DNA of 64,000 nt from Planctomycetota bacterium (GCA_021776825.1 JAJFFG010000122.1:62001-126000), one strand, 5' to 3'. Numbered from the stretch's first letter, positions 36,547 through 45,928 are shown. Notes: generated by a model not told the origin, from the letters alone. Made by a program: numbers and translations.

Positions 36547-37056
36547 TCACTCGGGAAGCAGCCGCCCGAACAGCCGAAGGGCACGCGTCCGGCGATGACA
36601 CGTGCACGACACGACGACCTCCTCCCCGTCGACGACGTCGGTCGCCGTGACGAGCGTGAAGAACCCGCGATCGGTGTCGCGATCTCCGTGGTGGTCTCCG
36701 AGGCGGACCAGCGCCTCTCCGTCGAGATGGCCCCTCCATCGCGCCACCACGTAGGGCTGCTGATACGGACTGGACCCTCGCTCCCAGTCGACGACGATGC
36801 CGTTTCGCATCTCGGCAACTTGCTCGTGCCGTTCGGGCCAGAGAGTCGGCGCGCAGAGCACGCAGATCGCCAGCCCGCGCAGGAGGGGACCGAGCAGCTT
36901 CCGTGGTCGTGAAAGCCGACGCGGTCGCCTGGCCGGGTGCGGCGTGGGCCAACCCTGCCACGGCCTCACGATGGGAACTTCTTGCGCCACGATCGCTCCA
37001 TCGTCCGGGAGACGTGGCGTCGGCGCTACCCCTTCCGACGGCACGCTAGCCCGCAC
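36547..37056 (-). CDS. Membrane-anchored protein of unknown function
   Basis: A 169-aa frame from GTG 37056, overlapping the stop of the YjdF-like gene by 11 bases. It has a Pro/Arg-rich cytoplasmic start, one transmembrane segment (LLRGLAICVLCAPTLWP) and an outside part with DWERGSSPYQQPYVVARWRG and VVDGEEVVVSCTCHRR. Codon use is in line with neighbouring genes. No family recognised. Confidence 0.5.
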   Translation of the reverse strand: MRASVPSEGVAPTPRLPDDGAIVAQEVPIVRPWQGWPTPHPARRPRRLSRPRKLLGPLLRGLAICVLCAPTLWPERHEQVAEMRNGIVVDWERGSSPYQQPYVVARWRGHLDGEALVRLGDHHGDRDTDRGFFTLVTATDVVDGEEVVVSCTCHRRTRALRLFGRLLPE

Positions 37057-37705
37057 CGTTCACGAGGACGCCGCGCCTGCGCCGCGCCGCGCGCGCGATG
37101 GCGAAGCCGCACGTCACAACGATTGCGCCGAGAGACGCCAGCGCGACGTCCTTGTGCGCGTCCCACATATCGCCCTGCTGACCCAGGTAGCGATCGGCCC
37201 ACGTCGGCGCGAACGTGAGCGCGATGCCCCACTCGACGAGTTCGTAGATCACGCTCGCGGCCAGCACGAACTCCACGGCCATGTAGTACGACCAGCCCCG
37301 CCGCGGCCGCACGATCCGCCGCACGACCTCTTCGATCGGGACGACGAGCAACGCTCCGAACGCGAAGTGGACGAACCGGTCGTAGTGATTCCGCTCCCAT
37401 CCGAAGACCTCGCTCAACCGGGTTCCGAACAGCGCGGACGTCCAGTCGTCGTACGGCACGAACGAGTAGATCCAGCGCGCTCCCACGAGATGGAGGCCGA
37501 AGAACGCGAGCACGAGCGTGAACGACGGGTTGCTCAGCGGAAACCGTCGCGACGTGCCGATGAGCACTGCGAGAATGAGTGCGGTGGGCAGGTGCTGGAG
37601 GAGCAACTGATCCGGGTAGATCGGCGAGAGCGACGTCAGCACCGCCGCCGCGACGAACGCGACGAGGAGCGCCGTCTGGTAGCGGCCAGCAGCGAGACCC
37701 ATCAT
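37046..37705 (-). CDS. YjdF-like (DUF2238) integral membrane protein
   Basis: A 219-aa protein starting with ATG 37705 (a second ATG lies three bases on). Six or so transmembrane helices are evident. Family marks are FSLVFF-like YSFVPYDDWTSALFG, ERNHYDRFVHFAFGALLVVP, and VIYELVEWGIAL followed by GDMWDAHKDVALASLGA. This is the YjdF (DUF2238) family of unknown function. A small probable lipoprotein ends 25 bp upstream and another membrane protein overlaps its stop, so the three may form one transcript. Confidence 0.88.
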   Translation of the reverse strand: MMGLAAGRYQTALLVAFVAAAVLTSLSPIYPDQLLLQHLPTALILAVLIGTSRRFPLSNPSFTLVLAFFGLHLVGARWIYSFVPYDDWTSALFGTRLSEVFGWERNHYDRFVHFAFGALLVVPIEEVVRRIVRPRRGWSYYMAVEFVLAASVIYELVEWGIALTFAPTWADRYLGQQGDMWDAHKDVALASLGAIVVTCGFAIARAARRRRGVLVNGAG

Positions 37706-37730
37706 GAGCGCGCGCGGTCGCCGCGGACCC

Positions 37731-37886
37731 TCACTCGTTCTCGCGCGATTCGGATCGACGCTCGTCGGGCGACTCCGCAGGTGTGTCGCGCTCGTCAAAC
37801 GACGCAGGCGGCTCGCCCTTCGCGCACGCCACACTGCCTACGGCACTGGCGATCAGAAGCAGCGCAGCAAGAGACCGCCGGATCAC
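37731..37886 (-). CDS. Small probable lipoprotein
   Basis: A 51-aa peptide from GTG 37886: a hydrophobic leader RRSLAALLLIASAVGSVAC with a lipobox-like Cys, then a charged Glu/Arg/Ser tail. The -3 position is Ser, not the usual Leu, so lipidation is uncertain. Same strand as, and 25 bp before, the YjdF-like gene. Confidence 0.5.
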   Translation of the reverse strand: MIRRSLAALLLIASAVGSVACAKGEPPASFDERDTPAESPDERRSESRENE

Positions 37887-38024
37887 GTCATCACCGCTCT
37901 CGTTCTCATGGTGCGAAGTCCTGAAGTACTGAGATCTGTGAATTCCATCACCGCGCGTGCCCGTTCGCCACTCGCGCGTCGGTGGCCTTGCGCCTCCCAA
38001 GTACCGACAGACTCCGTGCGCGGC

Positions 38025-38603
38025 TCACCACCCCTCGTCCGGACCCGGCACGTCGCCGCGGAGGAGTTCGACGTCGGCTGCGTCTCGGAGCGCCTTGCTG
38101 CGACGTCGGCGCGGGTCGGTCGCGGCGCGCTCCTTCATGGCGACGAGGTCATCGCGGGTGACGACCGAGACGGAGGCGCCGTCAATCTGGAAGCACTCGG
38201 CGCGGGCGATCATCTCGTCGAACGCCGTGTCGAACGCGAGTAGCACCGGCTCGCCGCTGGCGTGACGGAAGTTCTCGCTGTGGGGATGCGTGCCGCGCGA
38301 CTCGAAACCCGCCGCCACGAGAGCTGTAACGAGTGCGGAGCCCCGCGACGCAGTGTGCACGGCGAGGTCCGTGTCAAGCGTCGCGCGCGGCACGCCGGTG
38401 TGAAGGCCGACGGCCACGCCGCCGATCAGCGCGTACGGTACGCCGCCCGCATCGAGCACGGAGACCGCATCGAGCAGCGCGCGGACCTTGTCGGCGCCCT
38501 CAGGCACCTCGCCCACCTGCCCGACGCGCGCGGCAATCAGAGTCCACTCCCGCGCGGTCGTGCGCGAGATGGAGCGGAGCAGCGAAGCGGCGCTCTCGGG
38601 CAT
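38025..38603 (-). CDS. Nucleotidyltransferase-fold protein
   Basis: A 192-aa protein with a MNT-type nucleotidyltransferase core: YALIGGVAVGLHTGVPRATL then DTDLAV, where the DxDL pair binds metal, and VVTRDDLVAMKERAA later. An N-terminal helical part of about 50 residues precedes it. It resembles the AbiEii/DUF1814-like group, but no antitoxin-like partner gene is seen next to it. It is 45 bp upstream of the end of comM's frame, on the same strand. Function unknown. Confidence 0.75.
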   Translation of the reverse strand: MPESAASLLRSISRTTAREWTLIAARVGQVGEVPEGADKVRALLDAVSVLDAGGVPYALIGGVAVGLHTGVPRATLDTDLAVHTASRGSALVTALVAAGFESRGTHPHSENFRHASGEPVLLAFDTAFDEMIARAECFQIDGASVSVVTRDDLVAMKERAATDPRRRRSKALRDAADVELLRGDVPGPDEGW

Positions 38604-38648
38604 GCGCGCAGCGTAGCACGACGCCGATGACCGCAGGGACGCCGGCGA

Positions 38649-40178
38649 TCACGACGGCTTTCGCAGTTCCACACGCCACCGCATCGCCTGGAGGACGTCG
38701 CGCTCGCGGACGCCTCGGTCGGGCGACGTCGGGTCCAGATCGGCGAGGGTTCGCGCGACCCGGAGCACACGGCCGACGCCGCGGGCCGTGAGGCGACCGG
38801 CGTCGCAGGCGGTCTCGAGGAGCAGCGATGCCTTCGGATCGGGGGCGCAGTAGCGCTCGGTCTCGGCGGGGCCGAGCGTGGCGTTCACCCGGCCGAGGCC
38901 CAGACGAGGACCCAGTCGCGCGGCTTGGCGCGCGCGGGCGACGGCGACCTGGGCGGCGAGGGTCGCGGTGTCGGCGCAGCGACGGGTCGCCGGACCACGC
39001 AGATCGGCGTACGGGACGGCGTGGACGTGGATGCGCAGGTCGATGCGGTCGAGGACGGGGCCGGAGATGCGCGCCTGGTAGCGGTCGCGGGCAGGTGGGG
39101 TGCACTGGCAGCGGGGACCGGACCCGTGTCCGCAGGGACATGGGTTCATCGCGGAGAGGAGTTGAAACCGGGAGGGAAGCGTCAGGCAGCGGCGCGCGCG
39201 GGAGATCGTGACGACGCCGCCCTCGAGCGGCTGGCGCAGTCCCTCGATCACGTCCGGACGGAACTGTGGCAGCTCGTCGAGGAACAGGACCCCGCGATGC
39301 GCGAGGGAGACCTCGCCGGGTCCAGGCGGATTGCCCCCACCGAGCACACCTGCGCGGCTAGCGCCGCAGGTCGGGGCCCGGAACGGCGGCGTGACCGGAA
39401 GGCCCGACACCGGCAGCCCCGCAGCGCTGCGGATGCGGGCGACCGCGAGGGCGTCAGTCCGGCCGAGCGAGGGCAGCAGATCGGGGAAACGCTCGGCGAG
39501 CAGCGTCTTGCCGGCGCCTGGTGGGCCAACCATCAGGACGTTGTGACCTCCCGCCGCCGCAACGACGAGGGCGCGCTTGACGGTCTCCTGGCCGCGCACC
39601 TCGGCGAAGTCGCGGTCGTTCGGACGATCGCGGACCGGGATGCGGGCCGCGGCCGCGGGAAGAGGACGTGAGCCGGTCAGATGCAGGACGGCGTCGGTCA
39701 GTGTGCGCGCCCCGCGGACGGGGACACCGGCTGCCAGTGCGGCCTCGGACGCGTTGGCCGCCGGGACGACAGCCTCCCGCAGCCCACGCTGCGTCGCGGT
39801 CGAGGCCAGCAGGAATGCTCCGCGTACGGGACGGAGGCGTCCGTCGAGGGAGAGTTCCCCGAAGAGCAGGCGCTCGGCGAGGAGCTCCGGTGCGAGGAGG
39901 CCGCTCGCCGCCAGGATGCCGAGCGCCATCGGCAGGTCGTGGACCGGCCCGACCTTGGGCGTGTCGGCCGGGGCGAGGTTCACGAGGAGCTGGCCGGTCG
40001 GGAACGGGAAGCCGCTGTTGACGATGGCGGAGCGGACCCGATCGCGCGCCTCGCGGCCGGCGGCGTCCGGCAGCCCGACGACGTCGAAGCGCGGCGTCGC
40101 GTTGCGGACGTGCACCTCGACCTCGGTCGGGGCGCCGTCCACCCCGTGGGTGCACGCAGAGTGGCAGTGCGCGAGCAT
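38649..40178 (-). CDS. comM: ComM/YifB-type Mg-chelatase-like AAA+ ATPase
   Basis: A 509-aa AAA+ ATPase related to ComM, the branch-migration helicase that extends recombination of incoming DNA. The N-terminal ChlI-like domain has EVEVHVRNATPRFDVVGLPD and LLVNLAPADTPKVGP. The AAA core has Walker A VGPPGAGKTLLAERFPDLLP, Walker B GVLFLDELPQF and a zinc-type Cys stretch NPCPCGHGSGPRCQCTP. The start at 40178 gives the usual MLAHCHSA N-terminus. A 282-bp divergent gap (40179-40460) lies before the S41 protease. Confidence 0.93.
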   Translation of the reverse strand: MLAHCHSACTHGVDGAPTEVEVHVRNATPRFDVVGLPDAAGREARDRVRSAIVNSGFPFPTGQLLVNLAPADTPKVGPVHDLPMALGILAASGLLAPELLAERLLFGELSLDGRLRPVRGAFLLASTATQRGLREAVVPAANASEAALAAGVPVRGARTLTDAVLHLTGSRPLPAAAARIPVRDRPNDRDFAEVRGQETVKRALVVAAAGGHNVLMVGPPGAGKTLLAERFPDLLPSLGRTDALAVARIRSAAGLPVSGLPVTPPFRAPTCGASRAGVLGGGNPPGPGEVSLAHRGVLFLDELPQFRPDVIEGLRQPLEGGVVTISRARRCLTLPSRFQLLSAMNPCPCGHGSGPRCQCTPPARDRYQARISGPVLDRIDLRIHVHAVPYADLRGPATRRCADTATLAAQVAVARARQAARLGPRLGLGRVNATLGPAETERYCAPDPKASLLLETACDAGRLTARGVGRVLRVARTLADLDPTSPDRGVRERDVLQAMRWRVELRKPS

Positions 40179-40460
40179 GATCCTGGCTTCCTCCCGTGCC
40201 TCGGTGGGCTCTCGGACGTCAGATGGAGGAGTGACGAGGCGGCCCGGACGGAATGTCCTCCGGAGAAAGGTCGTTCAGAACCTCGGAAAGGTGACATCCG
40301 TCCGATGAATGAGGATGCAGAGGCTCACGCGTCGCAGTTCGCGCCGAGCGGGCGTTCTCGCCGTACTCTGTAGTTCTGTCGTGTACTCAGCCGCCGGGCC
40401 CGCGGGGCCCGCGGTGACTGCGGCGCGCGACACGTGCCGGCCTCGAGACCAGGAGACTCC

Positions 40461-42896
40461 ATGACGCCATCGCGCCCCTCCCGATCGTTCTCTCTCGTCG
40501 CGGGCTTCGCCCTGGCGCTGTCTCTGCTCGTCGGCGGCCCTGCGCTGGCCCAGGACGAGAGCGCCGTCGACGACGAGATCCGCGACCTGGCCGAGGCCAT
40601 CGCCTTCGCCGATGAGGCCCGCTTCGCCTGGAACGACGCCGTACGTCTGGCCAAGCACCGCGACAAGGCCGTGACATTCGCCGTCGCCGCCGCCAAGGAC
40701 CCCGACGCCACGGCGATCGGCCGCGTGGCTCTCGCCCGCGTGCTGGTCCAGGTCGGCGAGCGCGGGCGCGCCGCCGAGCTGCTGATGGACGTAGCCCGGG
40801 GCGACGCCCCGGTCGCCGTGCGGACCGAGGCCGTCCGGCTGCTCGAGGAGGCGGCGGACGAGGACTACGAGGACGATCTGTTCCAGATGCTCGAGGAGGC
40901 GCTCGACCCGCGCCTGCGGGCGGCGCTCGCCAAGTCCCTCTGGGTCCTCACGCGCGACATCGATGCCAAGACCAAGCTGAAGGATCTGCTCCGCAGCGAC
41001 GACTTGGACCTGCGCGTCTACGGCGCCATCGGGCTCGCCGAGGTCGGCGACTTCAACGAGCACGTGCGCGCGGTACTGCAAGAGATCCGCTACGAGCCGA
41101 CGCCGCGCGGCCGGCTGGCACACGCCCTTCTCTCGGCCGGCGAGTGGCAGGAGATCGCATCCGCCGGAAGCATGCGCAGCGGCGAGACGACCGACGGCAG
41201 CGAGCCGGACCCTCTCGAGGCGCTCATCCAGGACGCGATGCACCGGCTGAAGTCCGTCTACGTCAACCCCGAGGACCTCGACACGAACAAGCTCTGGCAG
41301 GGCGCGGCCAAGGGCCTCGTCGACGCCGTCGGTGATCCCTACACGACGTTCCAGAGCGCCGAGGACCGCGAGAGTTGGACCGACCTCCTGACCAAGGAGT
41401 ACGGCGGCATCGGCGCGTACGTGGGCTACGACAAGGAAGGCTTCTTCATTGTCACGCGACCCATGTACGGCGGCCCGGCATGGAAGGCGCGCCTGCAGTC
41501 CGGCGACCGCGTGATCACCGTCGACGGCTGGAGCACGGGGGGCCAGGAGTTGAACGACATCGTCGACCGCCTGCGCGGCACGCCCGACACGCCGGTCGAG
41601 ATCGAGATCCAGAAGCGCGGCTGGCAGCGGCCTCGCAAGATGTCGCTGACGCGTGGCTTCATCAAGGTCCCGACCGTCCACTCCGAGCTGCTTCCCGGCG
41701 GCGTCGGCTACGTGAACGTCGACAACTTCGCGAAGAACACCTCCGACGAGTTCCGCAAGGCGCTCCGCGAGCTCGAGCGACGAGGCGCGACGTCGCTCGT
41801 CCTCGATCTCCGTTGGAACAGCGGTGGCTACCTCCGCACGGCGCAGGAGTTGGGCGACTACCTCCTCCCACCTGGCAAGCTCGTCGTCGAGACGGCCGGT
41901 CGCGCCGGCACACAAGCCGATGCGCCCTACATCTCGAAGGGGCAGAGCTCGAAGTGGAGCCGTTCGGTGCCGCTGCGCGTGCTCATCAACGGGTCCAGCG
42001 CGAGCGCAAGCGAGATCCTCTCCGGTGCGCTGAAGGTGCACGGCCGCGCACGCGTCATCGGACTGCGCAGCTACGGCAAGGGCAGCGTCCAGAACCTCTA
42101 CCCGCTCTACACGCAGCCGTTCGCCGAGGCGTTCGACGATCGCAACAAGAACGGGGCCTGGGACAGCGCCGAGCCCTTCGACGACCGCAACGACAACGGC
42201 GTGCGCGACGGCAACGAGCGCTACCTCGATCTGGATCGCAACGGCCGTTGGAGCCGCGCGGAGCCGTTCGAGGATCGCAACAAGAACGAGCAGTACGACT
42301 CGCCGGCACTCAAGATCACGATCGCGAAGTACTACGTCGGGGCGAAGGTCGGCGCGCACGAGATCAACCCTCATCGCAAGGAGATGGTCATCGCCGGCCG
42401 CCGCGAGTTCCTGGGCGGCATCGAGCCGGACGCACCGGTCGAGGGCGATGCGCTCGACGGCTGGCGCGCCGAGGAGATCGCGCGGCTGCAGGAGGGCGAG
42501 GTCTTCGACAAGTACCTGCGCGAGAAGCTCGAGACCGACAAGGACCAGATGCTCAAGCTGGCCGTGCTCGACACGCGCAACCCGGACGACTACCCGGACT
42601 TCGACGCGTTCTACGGCTCGCTCGACACCAAGCTCTCACGCCAAGACGTCTGGTACTGGCTGCACGTCCAGCTCCGCAACCAGGCGAGCGACACGCTCGG
42701 CCGTCCGCTGGTCGGCGACTGGGCCGTCGACGCCCAGTTGCAGCGCGCGCTGCGCGACCTGATGGACGACACGAGCGACGGTGCCGACGTGCGCGATGTG
42801 CCGGAATACGCGTTCATCCGCGAGCGCGAGTTCGAGATCCCGCCGACGTACGACCCGGAGGCGCTCTCGAAGGCGCGTCCGCTGAAGACTCGCTAG
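40461..42896 (+). CDS. S41 family (C-terminal processing) protease with calcium-binding-like insertion
   Basis: Secreted or periplasmic serine protease of 811 aa, ATG 40461 behind AGGAGA, signal peptide SFSLVAGFALALSLLVGG. A HEAT-like helical region (about 40-240) precedes an N-terminal S41 helix bundle. A PDZ domain lies at about 330-400 (GGPAWKARLQSGDRVITVDG). The catalytic core follows: Ser515 in GSSASASEIL and Lys540 in RSYGKGSVQ, 25 residues apart as in CTP enzymes. Directly after it (about residues 557-613) is an insertion of four D-x-N/D-x-N-G-type loops (DDRNKNG, DDRNDNG, DLDRNG, EDRNKN) like EF-hand or dockerin calcium sites. S41 sequence resumes at ALKITIAKYYV. The C-terminal 150 residues are helical. 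Calcium control of activity is inferred. Confidence 0.92.
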   Translation: MTPSRPSRSFSLVAGFALALSLLVGGPALAQDESAVDDEIRDLAEAIAFADEARFAWNDAVRLAKHRDKAVTFAVAAAKDPDATAIGRVALARVLVQVGERGRAAELLMDVARGDAPVAVRTEAVRLLEEAADEDYEDDLFQMLEEALDPRLRAALAKSLWVLTRDIDAKTKLKDLLRSDDLDLRVYGAIGLAEVGDFNEHVRAVLQEIRYEPTPRGRLAHALLSAGEWQEIASAGSMRSGETTDGSEPDPLEALIQDAMHRLKSVYVNPEDLDTNKLWQGAAKGLVDAVGDPYTTFQSAEDRESWTDLLTKEYGGIGAYVGYDKEGFFIVTRPMYGGPAWKARLQSGDRVITVDGWSTGGQELNDIVDRLRGTPDTPVEIEIQKRGWQRPRKMSLTRGFIKVPTVHSELLPGGVGYVNVDNFAKNTSDEFRKALRELERRGATSLVLDLRWNSGGYLRTAQELGDYLLPPGKLVVETAGRAGTQADAPYISKGQSSKWSRSVPLRVLINGSSASASEILSGALKVHGRARVIGLRSYGKGSVQNLYPLYTQPFAEAFDDRNKNGAWDSAEPFDDRNDNGVRDGNERYLDLDRNGRWSRAEPFEDRNKNEQYDSPALKITIAKYYVGAKVGAHEINPHRKEMVIAGRREFLGGIEPDAPVEGDALDGWRAEEIARLQEGEVFDKYLREKLETDKDQMLKLAVLDTRNPDDYPDFDAFYGSLDTKLSRQDVWYWLHVQLRNQASDTLGRPLVGDWAVDAQLQRALRDLMDDTSDGADVRDVPEYAFIREREFEIPPTYDPEALSKARPLKTR

Positions 42897-42922
42897 TCAG
42901 CGCACCAGGAGCAGATGATCTG

Positions 42923-42949
42923 AAGGCACGCGGCGCCGCCGCGTGCCTT
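42923..42949. terminator. Bidirectional rho-independent terminator
   Basis: A perfect 12-bp inverted repeat, AAGGCACGCGGC / GCCGCGTGCCTT, with a three-base loop. It lies between the convergent S41 protease and pgeF. A-T pairs at the base give short T tracts on both sides, so it can serve both genes. Confidence 0.9.
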
Positions 42950-43701
42950 TATCGATTCAGTTCCGTCAACACGGCGACGAGAGCGCTGCGTTCCGGACCG
43001 CCGCCGGACGCGCGATGGGACCAGAGGTCACCTCCGCAGGCCGTGCAGCCCGCGACGACCTCGATCGACTCCGCGACGACGCCTGCGTCCTCGAGCGTCG
43101 CGGCGATCGCCGCCCGTAGATCCAGGCGAGCGTGCCCGCCTCGCCCCGACGGCGTGCTCCAGACGGCCGACTGCGGCCCGAACTCGTCAGCGACGGCTCC
43201 GAGGACCTCCGGGCCCACCTCGTAGCAGCAGCGGCCGATCCCGGGGAACACGGCCGCTCTCAGCTCGGAGCTGGGGACGCCGAGGCCCGCCAACCGCGAG
43301 ACCGCCGCGCTCGCGATCCGGGCCACCGTCCCGCGCCACCCGGAGTGGACGACCGAGAACGCCGTCCCGTCGAGAGCGGCGAGCAGCACGAGCGGGCAGT
43401 CGGCCCCCTGCGCCATCAGAGGCAGGCCCCCGGTCGCCGTGGCCGCTCCGTCCGTCGCGGGCAGTGCCGCTCCCCCACCGTGTCCGCGCCCGGCGAACGA
43501 GTCGTCGACGACGGCCACCACCCGGCCATGGACCTGATGCGGCACGACCAGACGGGAGGGGTCGCCGCCCAGCCTCCGAACGGCCGCCGAACGAGCCTCG
43601 CGGGCAGCCTGATCCTCTGCCGGTCCAAGGGAGCCGTCCGTCCGAGTCGTCAGACCGTGTCGCAGGCCGGGAACGCGTTCGAGCAGGCTGCTGCGGATCA
43701 C
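42949..43701 (-). CDS. pgeF: PgeF/YfiH-type polyphenol oxidase (laccase domain)
   Basis: A 250-aa member of the multicopper-oxidase-like laccase domain family (YfiH/PgeF), linked to removal of incorrect residues from peptidoglycan precursors and to purine nucleoside metabolism. Family marks are VVPHQVHGRVVAVVDD, the metal ligands in AQGADCPLVLL and VVHSGWRGTVARI, and FPGIGRCCYEVGPEV. The end carries CTACGGDLWSHRASGG. It follows the Minf_1886 gene by 18 bp on the same strand. Confidence 0.93.
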   Translation of the reverse strand: MIRSSLLERVPGLRHGLTTRTDGSLGPAEDQAAREARSAAVRRLGGDPSRLVVPHQVHGRVVAVVDDSFAGRGHGGGAALPATDGAATATGGLPLMAQGADCPLVLLAALDGTAFSVVHSGWRGTVARIASAAVSRLAGLGVPSSELRAAVFPGIGRCCYEVGPEVLGAVADEFGPQSAVWSTPSGRGGHARLDLRAAIAATLEDAGVVAESIEVVAGCTACGGDLWSHRASGGGPERSALVAVLTELNR

Positions 43702-43719
43702 GACCGTGCGGAGCGGGGC

Positions 43720-44124
43720 TCAGACGCCGCGGACGAGAAGACGCGGCGGATCGCGCTCGAGCGACTCCAGGAACGCCGCGTCAAAGGCGGCGTCGAAGTC
43801 GAGGACCGCCTCGAACTGGTCGCGACTGTCGTCCTCGCCAGCCTCGAGGAGGCCGCGATCGATCAGGTTGAACACCAACTCGCCGACGTCGCCGGACCGC
43901 GTGATGTTCCAGCCCCGCAGAACCTCGCGGGCGAGCAGACCGAACTGCTCGAGGGCGGCGTCACGAACGCCACGCACCAATTCCACGGGAGTCACGTGAC
44001 GGCGCGAGACGAGCCGCGCCAGCGCGTGTTCCAGACCCTCGAACACGAGCATGTAGGACGCGGCGGGGTACCGCCGGTCCTGGCGCGCGAGTTCGTCGAT
44101 CTGCTCCGTGAGTCGGTCTTGCAT
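43720..44124 (-). CDS. Minf_1886 family conserved protein
   Basis: A 134-aa protein from ATG 44124 with GGAG nine bases upstream. Features of the Minf_1886 family (TIGR04138): RRYPAASYMLVFEGLEHAL, VTPVELVRGVRDAALEQFG, VLRGWNITRSGDVGELVFN and the acidic end FEAVLDFDAAFDAAFLE. The family is known from Planctomycetes and Verrucomicrobia and has no assigned function. Its place between holB and pgeF suggests a housekeeping role. It is the strongest single taxonomic clue in the window. Confidence 0.85.
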   Translation of the reverse strand: MQDRLTEQIDELARQDRRYPAASYMLVFEGLEHALARLVSRRHVTPVELVRGVRDAALEQFGLLAREVLRGWNITRSGDVGELVFNLIDRGLLEAGEDDSRDQFEAVLDFDAAFDAAFLESLERDPPRLLVRGV

Positions 44125-44247
44125 ACGGGGTTTCTCCGCGTCCCGCGTGGCCCCTGCCGGGGGGCGTCTCGCGAGCCGCAAGGACTACATCGGCCAAAGT
44201 CATGTGGCCCATGAACCATGAACCACGATCGTCCCCGGCGCCACCCG

Positions 44248-45318
44248 TCAACTTGACAGGCGTCGAGCCCGAGCCACTCGTGACCAGAGACTACGGAGGA
44301 CCAACTCCGGCGAAACTCGGCTCTGTAGAGACTCGAGCGCGCCCGCCAGAGCGGGCACGATCGCGTCGAGTTCCGAGGCGTCGCCGCTCGTTTCCGCCCG
44401 TTCCCGGCAGCGCAGGAGCGCCAGGGCGACGACCTCGTGGGCGCGCTCGCGTTGCAGGCCCAAGTCGCGCCCCGCGGCCTGCACCCACTCGGCGGCGTCG
44501 GTCGGGGACCCGGGCCCCCCGGCGCCGAGGAGCAGCGCAACCGACGCGTCGGGCACGCCGCCCAGCCCCATCTCGACGGCCCGCAGGGCGCGCCCCGCCG
44601 AGCCCTGAGCGAGCCGCACGGCGAGGTCCAGCAGCTGCGGATCGGGTCGCGTCTCGGCCTGAGCAGCGACGATCCCGCTGACCACGTCGTCGGCCAAGGG
44701 CCGAAATCGCACGCGCTGACAGCGCGAGAGGATCGTGTCCGGTACGCCGTCCACGCTGCCCGCCAGCACGAGGAACGTCGTCTCCGGTGGCGGTTCCTCC
44801 AGGCTCTTCAGCAGCGTGGCGACGCCCTCGCCCTCCACGTCGTCGAGCGCATCGACGATGACCACCTTGCGCGCACCACCGGCAGCCGAGAGGGACAGGA
44901 TCGAGAGCAGTCGGCGCAACGTTCGTACTGGCAACGACTTGCGGGCTCCGCGCTTGGCACCCGCGTGGAAGGCCGCCGTGAAGCGATCGAGGCCCGAACG
45001 CGCGGCATCACCGTCATCCCGGAAGAACGGGCCGGTTTCGCCCGAGACCACCAGGAGGTCCGGATGTGTGCCGGCGGCCGCCCAGGCGCACGCACGACAC
45101 CGGCCACACGGGAGTGCGTCGCGCGGCGCGGAGCAGAGAAGCGCGGCAGCAAATCCGACGGCTCCGAGCCGTCTCCCGACGCCCTCCGGACCGTGCAGCA
45201 GGTAGGCCCCCGCCACGCGGGGCGCGCCGCCCGTGGCCGGCGGAGCGAGCGCGGAGCGGAACGTGCGCAGCGCAGCGTCCTGGCCGCGCAGGGCCTCGAG
45301 GGTGGCGAGGTCACCCAT
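44248..45318 (-). CDS. holB: DNA polymerase III, delta-prime subunit-like
   Basis: Clamp-loader subunit of 356 aa, start ATG 45318 overlapping the tmk stop by eight bases. The AAA+ fold is visible: RGQDAALRTFRSAL, a P-loop-like HGPEGVGRRLGA without Lys (as in the non-hydrolysing delta-prime), a zinc-type cysteine set ALPCGRCRACAW with an earlier Cys, and KVVIVDALDDVEGEGVATLL with KSLEEPPPETTFLVL. SRCQRVRF matches the SRC motif. A C-terminal collar domain follows. The tmk-holB order is a common bacterial arrangement. Confidence 0.92.
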   Translation of the reverse strand: MGDLATLEALRGQDAALRTFRSALAPPATGGAPRVAGAYLLHGPEGVGRRLGAVGFAAALLCSAPRDALPCGRCRACAWAAAGTHPDLLVVSGETGPFFRDDGDAARSGLDRFTAAFHAGAKRGARKSLPVRTLRRLLSILSLSAAGGARKVVIVDALDDVEGEGVATLLKSLEEPPPETTFLVLAGSVDGVPDTILSRCQRVRFRPLADDVVSGIVAAQAETRPDPQLLDLAVRLAQGSAGRALRAVEMGLGGVPDASVALLLGAGGPGSPTDAAEWVQAAGRDLGLQRERAHEVVALALLRCRERAETSGDASELDAIVPALAGALESLQSRVSPELVLRSLWSRVARARRLSS

Positions 45319-45928
45319 CGAGAGCCTCGATCGCGGTGAGGACCGCCGTATGGACCTCGTCCTGAGTGCCGGGTGGGACCACCAAGTGGCCGTCCCTCCC
45401 GCTCGCGAGCTCGCGATAGCCACGCACGACGTCGGCGTGGAACGCGTCGCCCTTCTGCTCCATGCGGTCGCGCTCGCTTCCGACGCGCTCGAGGCCCTGC
45501 CCCACCGCGACGTCCAGCAGCACCACCAGATCCGGGGAGGCCCCCGCCTCGGCCAGTCGCGCCATCGTGCGGACGTGCTCCACGCCCAGCCCGCCGGCGA
45601 GGCCCTGGTAGACCTCGGTCGAGAGCGTCCACCGCTCGCAGATCACGTCCGTTCCGGCGGCGAGGGCCGGCCCGACGACGCTCTCCGCCAGCTGGGCCCG
45701 AGCAGCCATGTAGAGGAACGTCTCCGCGCGGACGCCGACCGGTCCACCCTCAGGGTCGAGGAGGAGGCGGCGCACGCCCTCGGACAGCGGGGTGCTGCCG
45801 GGGTCGCGCACGTGGAGCGTCGTCCGGCCCCGCGCCTGGAGAGCCGCGACGAGGCGCCGCGTCTGCGTGCTCTTGCCGCAGCCGTCGGCCCCCTCGAGCA
45901 CCACGAATCGCCCCCGTTGATCCGGCAT
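45311..45928 (-). CDS. tmk: Thymidylate kinase
   Basis: Phosphorylates dTMP to dTDP. It is 205 aa from ATG 45928, with the P-loop VVLEGADGCGKSTQTRRL near the N-terminus, the DR-type motif HVRDPGSTPLSEGVRR, and a catalytic/lid area ICERWTLSTEVYQGLAGGLG. Here ERW replaces the usual DRY/DRF. The SPDLVVLLDV strand and the ERVGSERDRME end are family-like. First gene of tmk-holB. Confidence 0.93.
   Translation of the reverse strand: MPDQRGRFVVLEGADGCGKSTQTRRLVAALQARGRTTLHVRDPGSTPLSEGVRRLLLDPEGGPVGVRAETFLYMAARAQLAESVVGPALAAGTDVICERWTLSTEVYQGLAGGLGVEHVRTMARLAEAGASPDLVVLLDVAVGQGLERVGSERDRMEQKGDAFHADVVRGYRELASGRDGHLVVPPGTQDEVHTAVLTAIEALDG

Noticed and set aside
40275-42374. A 699-codon minus-strand frame opposite the S41 protease
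   Set aside because: Shadow of the protease gene, which has catalytic residues in correct spacing on the plus strand.
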